From Pseudomonas sp. FP2309 (GTDB lineage Bacteria; Pseudomonadota; Gammaproteobacteria; Pseudomonadales; Pseudomonadaceae): a DNA stretch of 64,000 bases. This document shows, piece after piece, positions 53,396-63,060 of this stretch. Every line of letters begins with the position of its first letter. Position 1 is the first letter of the stretch. Where the stretch lies: the NCBI RefSeq assembly GCF_030687575.1, contig NZ_CP117439.1, forward strand, positions 2,533,501 through 2,597,500, written 5' to 3'. The translations under genes were made by a program, and so were the position numbers. A model generated the notes under the pieces. That model did not search any database and was not told the DNA's origin. It worked only from the letters and a program-made list of their open reading frames with translations.

Positions 53396-54373
53396 TCAGG
53401 GTTTCCACGCGGATGGATTGACCAGGTTTTTGGGTTTTTCGCCTGCCAGCGCGGCCAGCAGATTATCCACCGCACACGTGGCCATCGCTTCGCGCGTTTC
53501 ATGGGTCGCCGAACCGATATGCGGCGTCGCCACCACGTTTTTCAAACGCAGTAACGGCGAGTCATGACGCAGCGGCTCGCGCTCGAACACATCCAACCCT
53601 GCCGCACGAATGGTGCGCTGCTGCAACGCCTCGATCAGCGCCGCTTCGTCCACCACCTTGCCCCGCGAGATATTGATAAATATCGTCTCGGCGCCCATCT
53701 GTGCAAACTGCTCAGCACCGATCAGTCGCTCGGTTTGCGCCGTGAGCGGCAACGTCAGGCACACAAAATCAGCCTCTTGGAGCAACGCCGGCAAGCTGCG
53801 GTACTGCGCACCAAAACGCTGCTCCACGGCGGGCTTGGGGGACTGGCTGTGGTAGATCACCGGCATACCGAAGCCAAAATGCCCCCGCTGGGCCAGGGCT
53901 TCGCCGATACGGCCCATGCCGATGATGCCCAGGGTCTTGCCATGCACATCGCTGCCGAAGTGCGCCGGGCCGATGTTCTTGTTCCACTGGCCGGCACGCA
54001 CCATATCCGCCAGCTCGACCACGCGTCGGGCGGTGGCCAGGATCAACGCAAAGCCAGTGTCGGCGGTGGTTTCAGTGAGCACGTCGGGGGTGTTGCTCAG
54101 CAGGATGCCGCGCCGGGTCAGGTAATCAATATCGTAGTTGTCGACCCCCACCGACACGCTGGCCACGGCTTTCAGGTGCGGGGCGAGGTCGAGCAGTTCG
54201 GCATCCAGGCGCAGACTGGCGCCCAGCAGGCCATGGGCCGTGGGCAGGGCGTCGCGCAGCGCGGCCAGACCGCTGTCGTCCAACGCGTCGATCAGGGTGA
54301 CGTCGGCCTGTTCGTGCAGCCGGGCCATCAGCGGCGCGGAGAGCTTTTTGTATAAAATCACAGACTTTTTCAT
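53396..54373 (-). CDS. kguD: 2-keto-6-phosphogluconate reductase
   Basis: This 325-aa D-2-hydroxyacid dehydrogenase reduces 2-keto-6-phosphogluconate to 6-phosphogluconate. It has the Rossmann site LGIIGMGRIGEALAQRG, NISRGKVVDEAAL with the catalytic Arg region, and a Glu/His pair in FEREP and ATPHIGSATHETR. It is the last gene of the kgu operon and overlaps kguT by four bases. Confidence 0.9.
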   Translation of the reverse strand: MKKSVILYKKLSAPLMARLHEQADVTLIDALDDSGLAALRDALPTAHGLLGASLRLDAELLDLAPHLKAVASVSVGVDNYDIDYLTRRGILLSNTPDVLTETTADTGFALILATARRVVELADMVRAGQWNKNIGPAHFGSDVHGKTLGIIGMGRIGEALAQRGHFGFGMPVIYHSQSPKPAVEQRFGAQYRSLPALLQEADFVCLTLPLTAQTERLIGAEQFAQMGAETIFINISRGKVVDEAALIEALQQRTIRAAGLDVFEREPLRHDSPLLRLKNVVATPHIGSATHETREAMATCAVDNLLAALAGEKPKNLVNPSAWKP

Positions 54374-55668
54374 TGGGCTTTCACCTTCAGTTCAAGGGGC
54401 GCCAGGGGCGCGCGTTCACGGTCACTGGCGCCGGGCTTGAGGAAAATCGTCAGCACCACCGACAGCATCAACGCACCGCTCATCAACAGGTACGAAGCGC
54501 CGGGCGAGCCGGTGCTGCTATTGAGGTAACCCACCAGGTACGAGCCGCCGAACGAGCCGAGCGCGCCCATGCTGTTGATCAGCGCCATGGCGCCACCGGC
54601 GACGTTGGCCGGCAGGATTTCCGGGACGATGGCAAAGAACGGCCCATAAGGCGCATACATGCACGCGCCGGCAATTACCAGCAGGGTGTAGGACCACCAG
54701 AAGTGTTCGGCGCCGAGGACGTAGGAGGCGTAGAACGCAATCGAGGCGATCAGCAGCGGCGGCCACACGAAGCGTTTACGCTTTTGCAGCTTGTCCGAGC
54801 CCCAGCTCACCGCCAGCATGCCGATCACCGCCGCCAGGTAAGGCAGCGCCGACAGCCAGCCGGCTTCGACCATGTCCATTTGCAAACCGGCCTTGAGGAT
54901 CGACGGCAGCCACAGCACAAAGCCGTACACGCCGATGCTCCAGCAGAAAAACTGCAACGCCAGGATGATCACCTTGGGCGAGCGGAAGGCTTCGCCGTAG
55001 TTCTTCACTGCCTTGATGCCCACCTGTTCGGCGGCGAGGGCACTTTCCAGGGCATTTTTTTCGCTGTCGCTCAGCCATTTGGCGTCCTTGGGACGCTCAT
55101 CGGCCAGGCGCCACCAGATAAACGCCCACAAGACCGCCGGCAAGCCTTCAATGATGAACATCCAGCGCCAGCTGAAATGCTGCACCAGATAGCCCGAGAC
55201 CACCGACATCCACAGCATGGTCACCGGGTTGCCGAGGATCAGAAAGGTGTTGGCCCGTGAGCGTTCGGCACGGGTGAACCAGTGGCACAGGTACACCAGC
55301 ATCGCTGGCATCACTGCGGCCTCGACCACGCCGAGCATGAAGCGAATGACGATCAGCATGTAGGCGTTGGAGACTACGCCGGTGAGGGTGGCCAGGCTGC
55401 CCCACAGGATAAGGCTGACGAAAATCAGTTTTTTGACGCTGCGCTTTTGCGCATAGATCGCCCCCGGCACTTGAAAGAAGAAGTAACCGAGGAAGAACAG
55501 CGCCCCCAGCAATGACGACATGCCGGGGGTGATCATCAAGTCTTCGGCCATCCCGGAGGCGGCGGCGAAGCCGTAGTTGGCGCGGTCCAGGTAGGCCAGG
55601 CTGTAAGTGATAAAAACGATGGGCATGATGTACCACCAGCGGCGGGTGGCGAATTTCACGGTGTCCAT
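54370..55668 (-). CDS. kguT: 2-ketogluconate transporter (MFS)
   Basis: This is a 432-aa major facilitator transporter with 12 helices. MFS marks are the N-terminal YSLAYLDRANYGFAAASG, the loop GAIYAQKRSVKK and RFMLGVVEAAVMPAMLVYLCHWF of the anion:cation symporter family. It imports 2-ketogluconate. Position between kguK and kguD supports the assignment. Confidence 0.9.
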   Translation of the reverse strand: MDTVKFATRRWWYIMPIVFITYSLAYLDRANYGFAAASGMAEDLMITPGMSSLLGALFFLGYFFFQVPGAIYAQKRSVKKLIFVSLILWGSLATLTGVVSNAYMLIVIRFMLGVVEAAVMPAMLVYLCHWFTRAERSRANTFLILGNPVTMLWMSVVSGYLVQHFSWRWMFIIEGLPAVLWAFIWWRLADERPKDAKWLSDSEKNALESALAAEQVGIKAVKNYGEAFRSPKVIILALQFFCWSIGVYGFVLWLPSILKAGLQMDMVEAGWLSALPYLAAVIGMLAVSWGSDKLQKRKRFVWPPLLIASIAFYASYVLGAEHFWWSYTLLVIAGACMYAPYGPFFAIVPEILPANVAGGAMALINSMGALGSFGGSYLVGYLNSSTGSPGASYLLMSGALMLSVVLTIFLKPGASDRERAPLAPLELKVKAQ

Positions 55669-55713
55669 GGGCTTGCTCCTGAGCTTGTTGTAGTTGTGGC
55701 AACAGGGTGTGGG

Positions 55714-56655
55714 TCACGCAACGGATCGGGCGGGTAATTCGGCGCGAGTCGGCAGGCCTTCCATATCGCCGCGGCTTTGCACGGCGCGGCTGCCGATCCA
55801 ATTGCCGCGTTGTACGGCCTCGCGAAAGCCTGAATTTTCGAGCAGGGCGCTGATCATGCCCACGGCAAAGCCGTCGCCGGCACCGACGGTGTCCACCACC
55901 TGTTCCACGCGTACGGCGTCGACAAAGCCTTGGTCCATGTGGGTGCGAAAGTAAGCGCCGTCGGGACCGAGCTTGATGGCCACCGCCTCGGCGCCCCGGT
56001 CGAGGTAAAACGCGGCGATATCCGCCGGGTCGTCGAAACCGGTGAGCAAACGGCCTTCGCCCAGGCCCGGCAGTACCCAGTCGGCCAGGCCGGCGAGGGC
56101 GTTGATCTCGCGGACCATCTGCGTCTGGCTGGCCCATAGCGAGGGGCGCAGATTGGGGTCGAACGACACGCTGTGCCCGGCTTTGCGCATCTGCGTCATC
56201 AGCTCGCGGGACAGTTCGCCGGTGGCTTCGGACAGCGCCGGCGGAATGCCCGTGGCGTGCAAATGGCGCGCCTGCAGCAGCGCCGGGCTGATGGCCGCGA
56301 TGGACAAGTGGCTGGCGGCGGAGCCTTTGCGGAAGTACTCCACCTGGGGATCGGCGCCGGTGTCTTCGCGGGACTTGAACTGAAAGCCGGTGGGGTGCAA
56401 GGGATCGACCGCCACATGCCGGCAATCCAAGCCTTCCTTCTGCAAGGTGTCGACCACAAAGCGCCCGAGGGAATCGTCACCGACGCGGCTCAACCATGCC
56501 ACGTTGAAGCCCAGGCGTGACAGGCCGATGGCAACATTGCTGTCGGCCCCGGCGATGCGTTTGTGAAACTGCGTGACCTGGGCCAGATCACCGGCCTGCT
56601 CGGCGACAAACATCGCCATGGTTTCGCCGAACGACAGGATATCGATATCAGACAT
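55714..56655 (-). CDS. kguK: 2-ketogluconate kinase (PfkB family)
   Basis: This 313-aa kinase phosphorylates 2-ketogluconate. PfkB signatures are [14 protein letters not shown] and [14 protein letters not shown], the latter with the catalytic Asp. The start at 56655 has GGAG upstream and overlaps kguE by eight bases. Confidence 0.9.
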   Translation of the reverse strand: MSDIDILSFGETMAMFVAEQAGDLAQVTQFHKRIAGADSNVAIGLSRLGFNVAWLSRVGDDSLGRFVVDTLQKEGLDCRHVAVDPLHPTGFQFKSREDTGADPQVEYFRKGSAASHLSIAAISPALLQARHLHATGIPPALSEATGELSRELMTQMRKAGHSVSFDPNLRPSLWASQTQMVREINALAGLADWVLPGLGEGRLLTGFDDPADIAAFYLDRGAEAVAIKLGPDGAYFRTHMDQGFVDAVRVEQVVDTVGAGDGFAVGMISALLENSGFREAVQRGNWIGSRAVQSRGDMEGLPTRAELPARSVA

Positions 56656-57430
56656 GGGCGTTCTCCTCACGGGGTTGGCCAAGCAGGGCGAGGCTGGCGA
56701 CCTGTTGCGCGGTGACCTCGGTCAGGTCATCGCCTTGCAGCGGAAATTCCACGGCCCGTGTAATGCCTTGAGTCATGTGCTTGAGCAGTTGTTCCCACAG
56801 TTGCAGGTCAGTGGCGCCGGGCGGCAGCGCCACCAGTTTGCCGTCCGCGCGGCGCGCCACGGCTTTGCAATGCAGATAGTCCACGTGCCGGCCCAGCAGG
56901 CGTGCAGCGGTGAGGGCGGACTGGTCCTGCCACTGCCAGTTGCCGATGTCGAAGGTCATCTTCACCGGCAGGCCCAAGCGTTCGACTGCGCTGAAGAAGC
57001 GCTGCATCGGCTCGATACGTCCGCCGTGCAGGGTCTGGTCGTTTTCCACCAGCAGCGCGACCGGGTGCCGGTTGAGCAGGGCGTGCAGGCTGTCCAGGTC
57101 ATTGGTATCGGTGAAGTAACCCAGGGAGACTTTCAGCCAACGAGCACCGAAGGTGTGGGCGCGATCCAGGGTGGCAGCCAGCTCGGCATTCGGCTGAGCG
57201 CGGCCGGCGACCCACAGCTCCAGCGGCGATGAGAACACGGCTTCAAGGCCGTGAGCGGCCGCGGCGGCTGACAGCTCGGTGGGCCTCTCGACGGTAAGCA
57301 ACTCTTCACGCCATTCAATGCGTTGCGCCCCGGCGGCGGCCAGTAACTCAACGAAACTCAATTGGCCCTGCCGGCGGACCAGGTCGGCGCCGTAGCTGGA
57401 GAGGCTGATGGAGACGGGGTATTTATGCAT
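56648..57430 (-). CDS. kguE: KguE TIM-barrel epimerase-like protein
   Basis: This 260-aa xylose-isomerase-like TIM barrel protein is the first gene of the kgu operon. Motifs include [30 protein letters not shown] and DYLHCKAV, with probable metal ligands Glu, Asp and His. Its exact reaction is not settled. An upstream ATG at 57457 lies inside the PtxS operator, so the start at 57430 is preferred. Confidence 0.85.
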   Translation of the reverse strand: MHKYPVSISLSSYGADLVRRQGQLSFVELLAAAGAQRIEWREELLTVERPTELSAAAAAHGLEAVFSSPLELWVAGRAQPNAELAATLDRAHTFGARWLKVSLGYFTDTNDLDSLHALLNRHPVALLVENDQTLHGGRIEPMQRFFSAVERLGLPVKMTFDIGNWQWQDQSALTAARLLGRHVDYLHCKAVARRADGKLVALPPGATDLQLWEQLLKHMTQGITRAVEFPLQGDDLTEVTAQQVASLALLGQPREENAHV

Positions 57431-57442
57431 TGTTGTTACCTC

Positions 57443-57456
57443 TGAAACCGGTTTCA
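57443..57456. promoter_or_regulatory. PtxS operator in front of kguE
   Basis: A perfect palindrome TGAAACCGGTTTCA lies 12 bases before the kguE start and just past the ptxS stop. It is identical to the reported PtxS binding sequence and to the copy upstream of ptxS. Confidence 0.9.
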
Positions 57457-57472
57457 TTTTTGTGCAAAAAAT

Positions 57473-58486
57473 TTAAGTGGGTTGTGTCGAGCCGCGAACA
57501 ATCAGCTCCGGCAGGAAATCCAGGGTGCGCGTCGGCGCAGTGTCGCCGCGCAGGCGCTTGAGCAGGCAGTCGAACGCGCTGGCGCCAATCGCTTCGGTGG
57601 GCTGGGCGAGGGCGGTGATGCCGGAACCCACCAGCGGATACCAGTCCAGGTCATCCAGGGCGATCAGGCCGACGTCGGCAAACAGGTCAACGCCCAACGC
57701 CTTGAGTGCGCGAGTGCAGGTCAGGGCAGCGACGCCGTTGGCGCAGAACAACGCCTTGGCGCCGGGTTTTGCGAGAAAGGCTTGCAGGTGAATGTGCAGC
57801 GCGTCGTCCAGTTCCAGCACCGCGCCGCTCAAGCCGGGGCGCGCGGCAATTTCGGCCTTGAAGCTCGCCAGGCGCTCCAGGCGTGAGCTGGTGCCGTCGG
57901 TGGCTTCGCTCACCAGCAACACCTCGCGGTAGCCTTGCTGTTCCAGGTGTTCCACGGCCATGCGCACGGCGGCAGGGTTGTCCAACCCCACCAGGTCGCT
58001 GTGCAGCGGCTCGACTTTGCGGTCCACCAGCACCAGGGGCATCTCGCGCTGTAATTCCAGCAACCTGTCGAGGTGATGGCCGAGGGTGTTCACGATCAGC
58101 CCTTCGATGTTGTACGAACGCAGCGCCGCCAGGTGTTGGCGTTCCTGCTCGTCATCGCGGTCGGTATTGCACACCACCAGGCTGTAGCCATGCTGGCGGC
58201 AGGCGGTTTCGACGCCGTGCATCACGGCAATGGAATAGGGGTTGCGGATATCGGCCACCAGCATGCCGATCAGGCGGGTGCGCCCACGCTTGAGGCCGCG
58301 GGCCATCTGGTTGGGGCGGTAGCCGAGTTCCTCGATGGCTTGCTCGATGCGCAGCGCCGTGGCATCGGAGAGCAGGGCACGGTCATCGCCAATAAAGCGC
58401 GACACACTGGCCTTGGACACGCCGGCGCGCTCGGCCACATCGAGCATGGTGACGCGGCTGCGCTGGGCGGCGGAAAAAGTAGTCAC
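57473..58486 (-). CDS. ptxS: PtxS, LacI-family repressor of 2-ketogluconate genes
   Basis: This 337-aa LacI regulator has an N-terminal helix-turn-helix (TMLDVAERAGVSKASVSRFIGDD) and hinge, then a periplasmic-binding-like sensor (TRLIGMLVADIRNPYSIAVMHG). It uses a GTG start with AAGG upstream. 2-Ketogluconate is the known inducer of PtxS. The operators at 57443 and 58523 indicate control of the kgu operon and of itself. Confidence 0.92.
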   Translation of the reverse strand: MTTFSAAQRSRVTMLDVAERAGVSKASVSRFIGDDRALLSDATALRIEQAIEELGYRPNQMARGLKRGRTRLIGMLVADIRNPYSIAVMHGVETACRQHGYSLVVCNTDRDDEQERQHLAALRSYNIEGLIVNTLGHHLDRLLELQREMPLVLVDRKVEPLHSDLVGLDNPAAVRMAVEHLEQQGYREVLLVSEATDGTSSRLERLASFKAEIAARPGLSGAVLELDDALHIHLQAFLAKPGAKALFCANGVAALTCTRALKALGVDLFADVGLIALDDLDWYPLVGSGITALAQPTEAIGASAFDCLLKRLRGDTAPTRTLDFLPELIVRGSTQPT

Positions 58487-58522
58487 GGTGGCAGGCCTTT
58501 CTTATTGGATGTTGTATAGCGG

Positions 58523-58536
58523 TGAAACCGGTTTCA
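58523..58536. promoter_or_regulatory. PtxS operator in front of ptxS
   Basis: A second perfect TGAAACCGGTTTCA lies 36 bases upstream of the ptxS GTG. A possible -10 (TATACA) follows it, so bound PtxS would block its own promoter. Confidence 0.88.
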
Positions 58537-58720
58537 GGAAACCGCAACAACCCAAAAACGTCAAGTGCCTTTGTGCGCAAACGTGGAAATGCTCGGTGGG
58601 TGCGCCCGACGAACGGCAGCGTTACCTGTCAACTTTGACAGTATCGGTGGAGCGCTATTGGGTATTCACTCTGTCTTACATCAATTGCTATAACCCCTTA
58701 CCGACGCGGTGTACAACGAC

Positions 58721-60703
58721 ATGGACACAACTCCAGCGGATACCACTCCTATAAATAGCCAGGCCGACAGTTTGATCGAGGTTGCGTCTATCGAGGCGTT
58801 TGCCACCCCCACCTTAGATGCACCGGAGCTGGTTAACGCATTGCCCGATGGGTTGATCCCGACCCGTTATCTATTTGAGGATTTGCCCGTACGGTTAAAA
58901 GACCCGTGGAGGTTTTTGCCGGGGGAAGGCGAGAGCGACTGGGTGACCTTTATTTGGGATGTTCAAGGAAGTGTGCCGTTTGAACTTGAGCCCATTGAGT
59001 TGCGTGGACCTATTACCGCCGATCAATTCCCCCTGACGGTAAATATTCCCCAGTCGTACTTTCAAAATAACGCGGTGGTTGATCTTTCTTATCGAATCAA
59101 CAATCTTGAGCAGGACAGTGAGGCGTTCGAAACGTCTTGGATCACCACCATTACTATTGATCGAACGGCGCCCGGCGGAGGGCAGCTGTTTAATGCCGCA
59201 AGATTTCTGATTGATCCGATTACTGAGTTTGATTTAACGAGTAATACGACACTCGCGGTCGAAGTTCCTGGCGATTATCTGGATCGAAAAACCGCTGATG
59301 CCGTAGTGACTTATTTGAGTGGCAGTGACACCCTGCCGACACGCCCGGCCAACCACGAGCAAGTGTTTAACGCCATCACCGGCACAATGCTTATGCAGGT
59401 GCCAGTGTCGGAGATCCGTAAGTTTGCCGGTAACCCGGTGCTTTATTTGTTTTATCGGGTACGTGATCGCGCAGGGAATACGTCTGCTCAGTACTCGTTG
59501 GTCGCCAGTGCCACACTGCTCATCAATCCCGCGCCAGCCAATCTGTCTATTCCTGAAGTGCCTGCCTATAATGCCGACCTGCTGGTTAATCGCGAGGATG
59601 CGCGCACTATTGTCTCGGTCAGGGTGCGTAGCTACACCCACCGACTGCCGGGTGATCAATGTGTCGTCGAGTGGGACGGGATCAAGCTCCCTGCGGTGGC
59701 GGTCGACACGCTGCCGTTCTCAGTGCCGGTGCCGTGGAGTGTATTGATCGCCAATGGCGCGAATCTGCGTCGCATCACTAATGTACCGGTGCGTTATTAC
59801 ATTCTACGGGCCGGGGATACGGTAGGTCCCGGCGTACGCTCCCCGCTGAAACAGGTCACTGTGGACATGACCGTTGCGGGCCAGGAGAACCCTCAGGCAC
59901 CCATCCTGTTAAATCGTCTATTAGCGCTGGTCAATATTCATGGCGCGGTTTCCCCGATTCCAAACCGTTTGGATAGCCGCGATGCCGACAAGCCTGTGAG
60001 GGCCTCGTTTACCTTGTTCGACAACCCCGTGCCCGGTGAACGGGCATTACTTTATTGGCCAAGCCGGACGGATCCGGTAGCGACTTATCTCGTCAAAGCC
60101 GGGGATGTCGGTGGCAAAGTTGTCGACTTTGATAATCTCATCGATTGGCAGGTCATCAAGGACGGTAACAGCAGCGCCAGTACCCTAGTTCATTATCGGA
60201 CGGACAATGGTGTAAACCAACAGCTGTCACCCGATCAGACCGTTTTTATCAATCTTGTACCGCCGATCAAGTATGCAGCGCCTAGTTTTCCTCAGTCATT
60301 ACAACACCCCAATAAGTACCTTACATGTTACACACAGCCACCCATTTGGCTTGGTATAAGCGTATTGGTTGCCCCCGCTCCGAATGTGTTAATGCCGGGC
60401 GATGTGGTCATTTTGACATGGCAGGGTTTTCTCAACTACCCGGATCGTAATCCGTTGCCGGCAACGAATGAAACATTTGAGTATACATGGGCGGAAAACC
60501 AGACGACTCATGAGTTTACGGTGCAGCCCTATGAGACGCTGATCAGACCGTTGAGTGACTATGCAGGAGGATCGGCACGCTACAGTGTGTTCCGAAATAA
60601 CATCCTGCTCGGGGCTTCAAGGGTCGCTTATGTGCCTATCGATCGTAAGCACGCCACGGGTAATTACTGTGGGCCTAACGGTATTGGGCCAGGCGAGAAA
60701 TAA
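58721..60703 (+). CDS. Ig-like repeat protein A, unknown function
   Basis: This 660-aa protein has no clear signal peptide. It is built of beta-sandwich repeats of about 130-150 residues; motifs recur such as YRVRDRAGNTSAQYS, VDMTVAGQENPQAP and pairs like FSVPVPWSVL and LTVNIPQSYF. The repeats resemble the bacterial Ig-like proteins often found near Pseudomonas autotransporters. GTG at 58709 is an alternative start. It shares layout with the next gene. Base composition is lower in GC than the kgu genes, which suggests transfer. Confidence 0.55.
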   Translation: MDTTPADTTPINSQADSLIEVASIEAFATPTLDAPELVNALPDGLIPTRYLFEDLPVRLKDPWRFLPGEGESDWVTFIWDVQGSVPFELEPIELRGPITADQFPLTVNIPQSYFQNNAVVDLSYRINNLEQDSEAFETSWITTITIDRTAPGGGQLFNAARFLIDPITEFDLTSNTTLAVEVPGDYLDRKTADAVVTYLSGSDTLPTRPANHEQVFNAITGTMLMQVPVSEIRKFAGNPVLYLFYRVRDRAGNTSAQYSLVASATLLINPAPANLSIPEVPAYNADLLVNREDARTIVSVRVRSYTHRLPGDQCVVEWDGIKLPAVAVDTLPFSVPVPWSVLIANGANLRRITNVPVRYYILRAGDTVGPGVRSPLKQVTVDMTVAGQENPQAPILLNRLLALVNIHGAVSPIPNRLDSRDADKPVRASFTLFDNPVPGERALLYWPSRTDPVATYLVKAGDVGGKVVDFDNLIDWQVIKDGNSSASTLVHYRTDNGVNQQLSPDQTVFINLVPPIKYAAPSFPQSLQHPNKYLTCYTQPPIWLGISVLVAPAPNVLMPGDVVILTWQGFLNYPDRNPLPATNETFEYTWAENQTTHEFTVQPYETLIRPLSDYAGGSARYSVFRNNILLGASRVAYVPIDRKHATGNYCGPNGIGPGEK

Positions 60704-60821
60704 AGTTCAGCCATTCTTAAGTTTTCTATGAAGTATTAGTTTAGCTAAAGGACGTGTAGTGCATTGCACAGGCAGGCCGTTGCGCGCTGTGTTCATACCA
60801 AGTGACGAAGGAGAATATGAA

Positions 60822-62828
60822 ATGCTCAAGATTTCAGACAAAGTAGCAGCCGTTATGCTTGCCAGCGTGCCCACGCTGCCAAAGCCAGATATCAGAGAGC
60901 GTTTGGATGAGACGGGCATTATTTCATCCGCCACCGCCGATATCGGTATAACCCTTGAGTGTCGCACGGGCAGATTTTCAGACGAACTGACCTGGATTGA
61001 AATTCAGCAAAGGGACCTCAATCAGCCGAGCACGGGTTGGAGCGTGCTGATAGCCCCCTTTCAAACTGGCGTTCCTGAGGACACTGTGCTGGCGGTACCT
61101 ATTCCCGCCCCTGTCGATACCGCCGGTTTTGTGCACGGTCGCTTTGAACTCAGGTATGCGCTCTATCTGGACTTTGATGGTGTGGCGGGCGACCTGGATG
61201 AATTCTCCATCGCCACGCCGTTTATCGTGGACAGAATTGGTCCATACCGTGCCGCTGGCCTGGGTAATAGCGTGCAGCCGCCTGTCGCACCCTACCCGGC
61301 GACTGTACCGACACCCATTACTAAGGCTTTTCTCGACGCCAACCCGACGATCGAGGTCATCGTTCCCCCCAACAGCTATACGATCGCCAGCGGTCAGTAC
61401 CAGCCAGGCGACATGATTCAATTTTACCTGAGCCCCAATTTGTTTCCGCAGGACATGTACAAGATCGGCGATCCGGTTCCAATGCAGGCCGCTCCGGGTA
61501 CGCCGTATTCACTGCCCTCATCGGCGTACACCACGGGTGGCGTGATGAATCTGTTCCACGTCATTACCGACAAAGCGGGCAACCCCAGCCTCCCTTCCTT
61601 TTCCGAAACTCGCCAAGTGGTGCTGTCGGACCCACCAGAGCAAAAAGATATTTTCTTTCCCTTGGCGCCAGCGCCGGAGCCCGTGCCTGGGCCTGGCCCC
61701 AGCACCGACGATTTGCTCAATATTGCAGACTATGTGGCCGGCATCGAAGCGCATGTCAGAACGTATCTGAACCACCTGCCAATTGATCGAATTGAGATCA
61801 AATGGGGTTCCCAGCCCTACAGCTTGCTGTCTGCACCCTTTACTACATTCCCCCTGATCTTCAAAAGCGGCCTGAACGATTTGATTAAGGCCGAATACGG
61901 AACTAAAGAAGGGCCGCAGCCGACCACGGTGCTATACCGAATCGTTCAAGGCACTCAAACCTTCGAATCGCTCCCCAAAATTGTCAAGGTAGATTTGAGT
62001 GTGCCGGGGCCGGTTAACCCCGGAGAGCCAGGAACCGTCAACCCCAATTTGAAACCTGCGCAGTTCACGGGCGGTGGGCCGACGCCTGTTCTGAATACAT
62101 TGAATGAGTCTGACGCCGGTCTTCCTGTCACCGTGATCATCCCGCTGTGGACAGTCCCACCACCGATGCCCGGACAAACCGTCACTGTTGTGAGGCCTGA
62201 TGGCACCTCCATCTTGCCTCCTCAGACGATCGGCACCCAACTTCCGGGTGAAGATCTCACCTTCACCATCCCATGGAGTGATATTGAGCCCGGTGGTAAC
62301 ACCGTTCAGAACTTCCGCTACATCGTGGAGTCATTGACAACCAGCAACCCGAATCTTGGGCCTTCTACCGCGGTCACTGTTATCAACGCTGTGACGCAGG
62401 CACTGCCGCCTCCGGTTTTTCGGCGACTCCAATCCGGTCAGCTGACCTGCAGCTCACTGGGCCCACTTCCACAGTCGACGCCTCCGGATTACTTTGCGCA
62501 GGTCTTCGTGGCCGGCGACCCACGGATGGTAGTGGGGCAAATGCTCAATTTGACCGTCAGGGTATATCGGCCGCGCGTGGGGCCCGTGGTGGAGGAAAAC
62601 CAGGATGTGTTCCCTCAGATGATAACGGAGGCTATCAGGCTCACTGGCTTCACCTTCACGATCCCGTTCCGTCCGTTGATCATCACTGCCCGACTCGGCG
62701 TGGCAGTGGCTACCGTTTCCACGATGTTTGCCGGAGGTGTCATAGGACGCGGCACTGTGACCGTCAATGCGCGTTCAGTGTTGTCGCAATCTTACTGTGA
62801 CCTGACGCCGGTACCTGAAGGGCCATAA
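60822..62828 (+). CDS. Ig-like repeat protein B, unknown function
   Basis: This 668-aa protein is related to the preceding one: FIVDRIGPYRAAG, VDLSVPGPVNPGEPGTVNPN (compare VDMTVAGQENPQAP) and DLTFTIPWSDI. Pro-rich linkers (APAPEPVPGPGPS) join the repeats. There is no signal peptide. AAGGAG is eight bases upstream of the ATG. Probable role at the cell surface or in adhesion is inferred from repeats and from the passenger gene that follows. Confidence 0.55.
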   Translation: MLKISDKVAAVMLASVPTLPKPDIRERLDETGIISSATADIGITLECRTGRFSDELTWIEIQQRDLNQPSTGWSVLIAPFQTGVPEDTVLAVPIPAPVDTAGFVHGRFELRYALYLDFDGVAGDLDEFSIATPFIVDRIGPYRAAGLGNSVQPPVAPYPATVPTPITKAFLDANPTIEVIVPPNSYTIASGQYQPGDMIQFYLSPNLFPQDMYKIGDPVPMQAAPGTPYSLPSSAYTTGGVMNLFHVITDKAGNPSLPSFSETRQVVLSDPPEQKDIFFPLAPAPEPVPGPGPSTDDLLNIADYVAGIEAHVRTYLNHLPIDRIEIKWGSQPYSLLSAPFTTFPLIFKSGLNDLIKAEYGTKEGPQPTTVLYRIVQGTQTFESLPKIVKVDLSVPGPVNPGEPGTVNPNLKPAQFTGGGPTPVLNTLNESDAGLPVTVIIPLWTVPPPMPGQTVTVVRPDGTSILPPQTIGTQLPGEDLTFTIPWSDIEPGGNTVQNFRYIVESLTTSNPNLGPSTAVTVINAVTQALPPPVFRRLQSGQLTCSSLGPLPQSTPPDYFAQVFVAGDPRMVVGQMLNLTVRVYRPRVGPVVEENQDVFPQMITEAIRLTGFTFTIPFRPLIITARLGVAVATVSTMFAGGVIGRGTVTVNARSVLSQSYCDLTPVPEGP

Positions 62829-62832
62829 AAAA

Positions 62833-62893
62833 CCAAACGATCAGCAGTTCCTTCCCCGGCGGTAGTAAGGGGGAGGGGCTGATGATTGTTTTT
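62833..62893 (+). terminator. Probable terminator after protein B
   Basis: Imperfect inverted arms ATCAGC/GCTGAT and TTCCCC/GGGGGA enclose a loop and are followed by a run of T (62889-62895). Confidence 0.55.
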
Positions 62894-63060
62894 TAATTCA
62901 TACGCGGTTCAAAGTTTTTTATACGGGACAAAGAGGATTAATCCTACAGAGTAGTGGAGTGTTGCTCCGTACTCTGTGCACCTCCTGAGGTTGGGCCCGC
63001 CCTTGTTAAATATGGCGCGAACCGAACCGTTTTCCAAAGCGCTAGAGAGAGTGACTGCCC

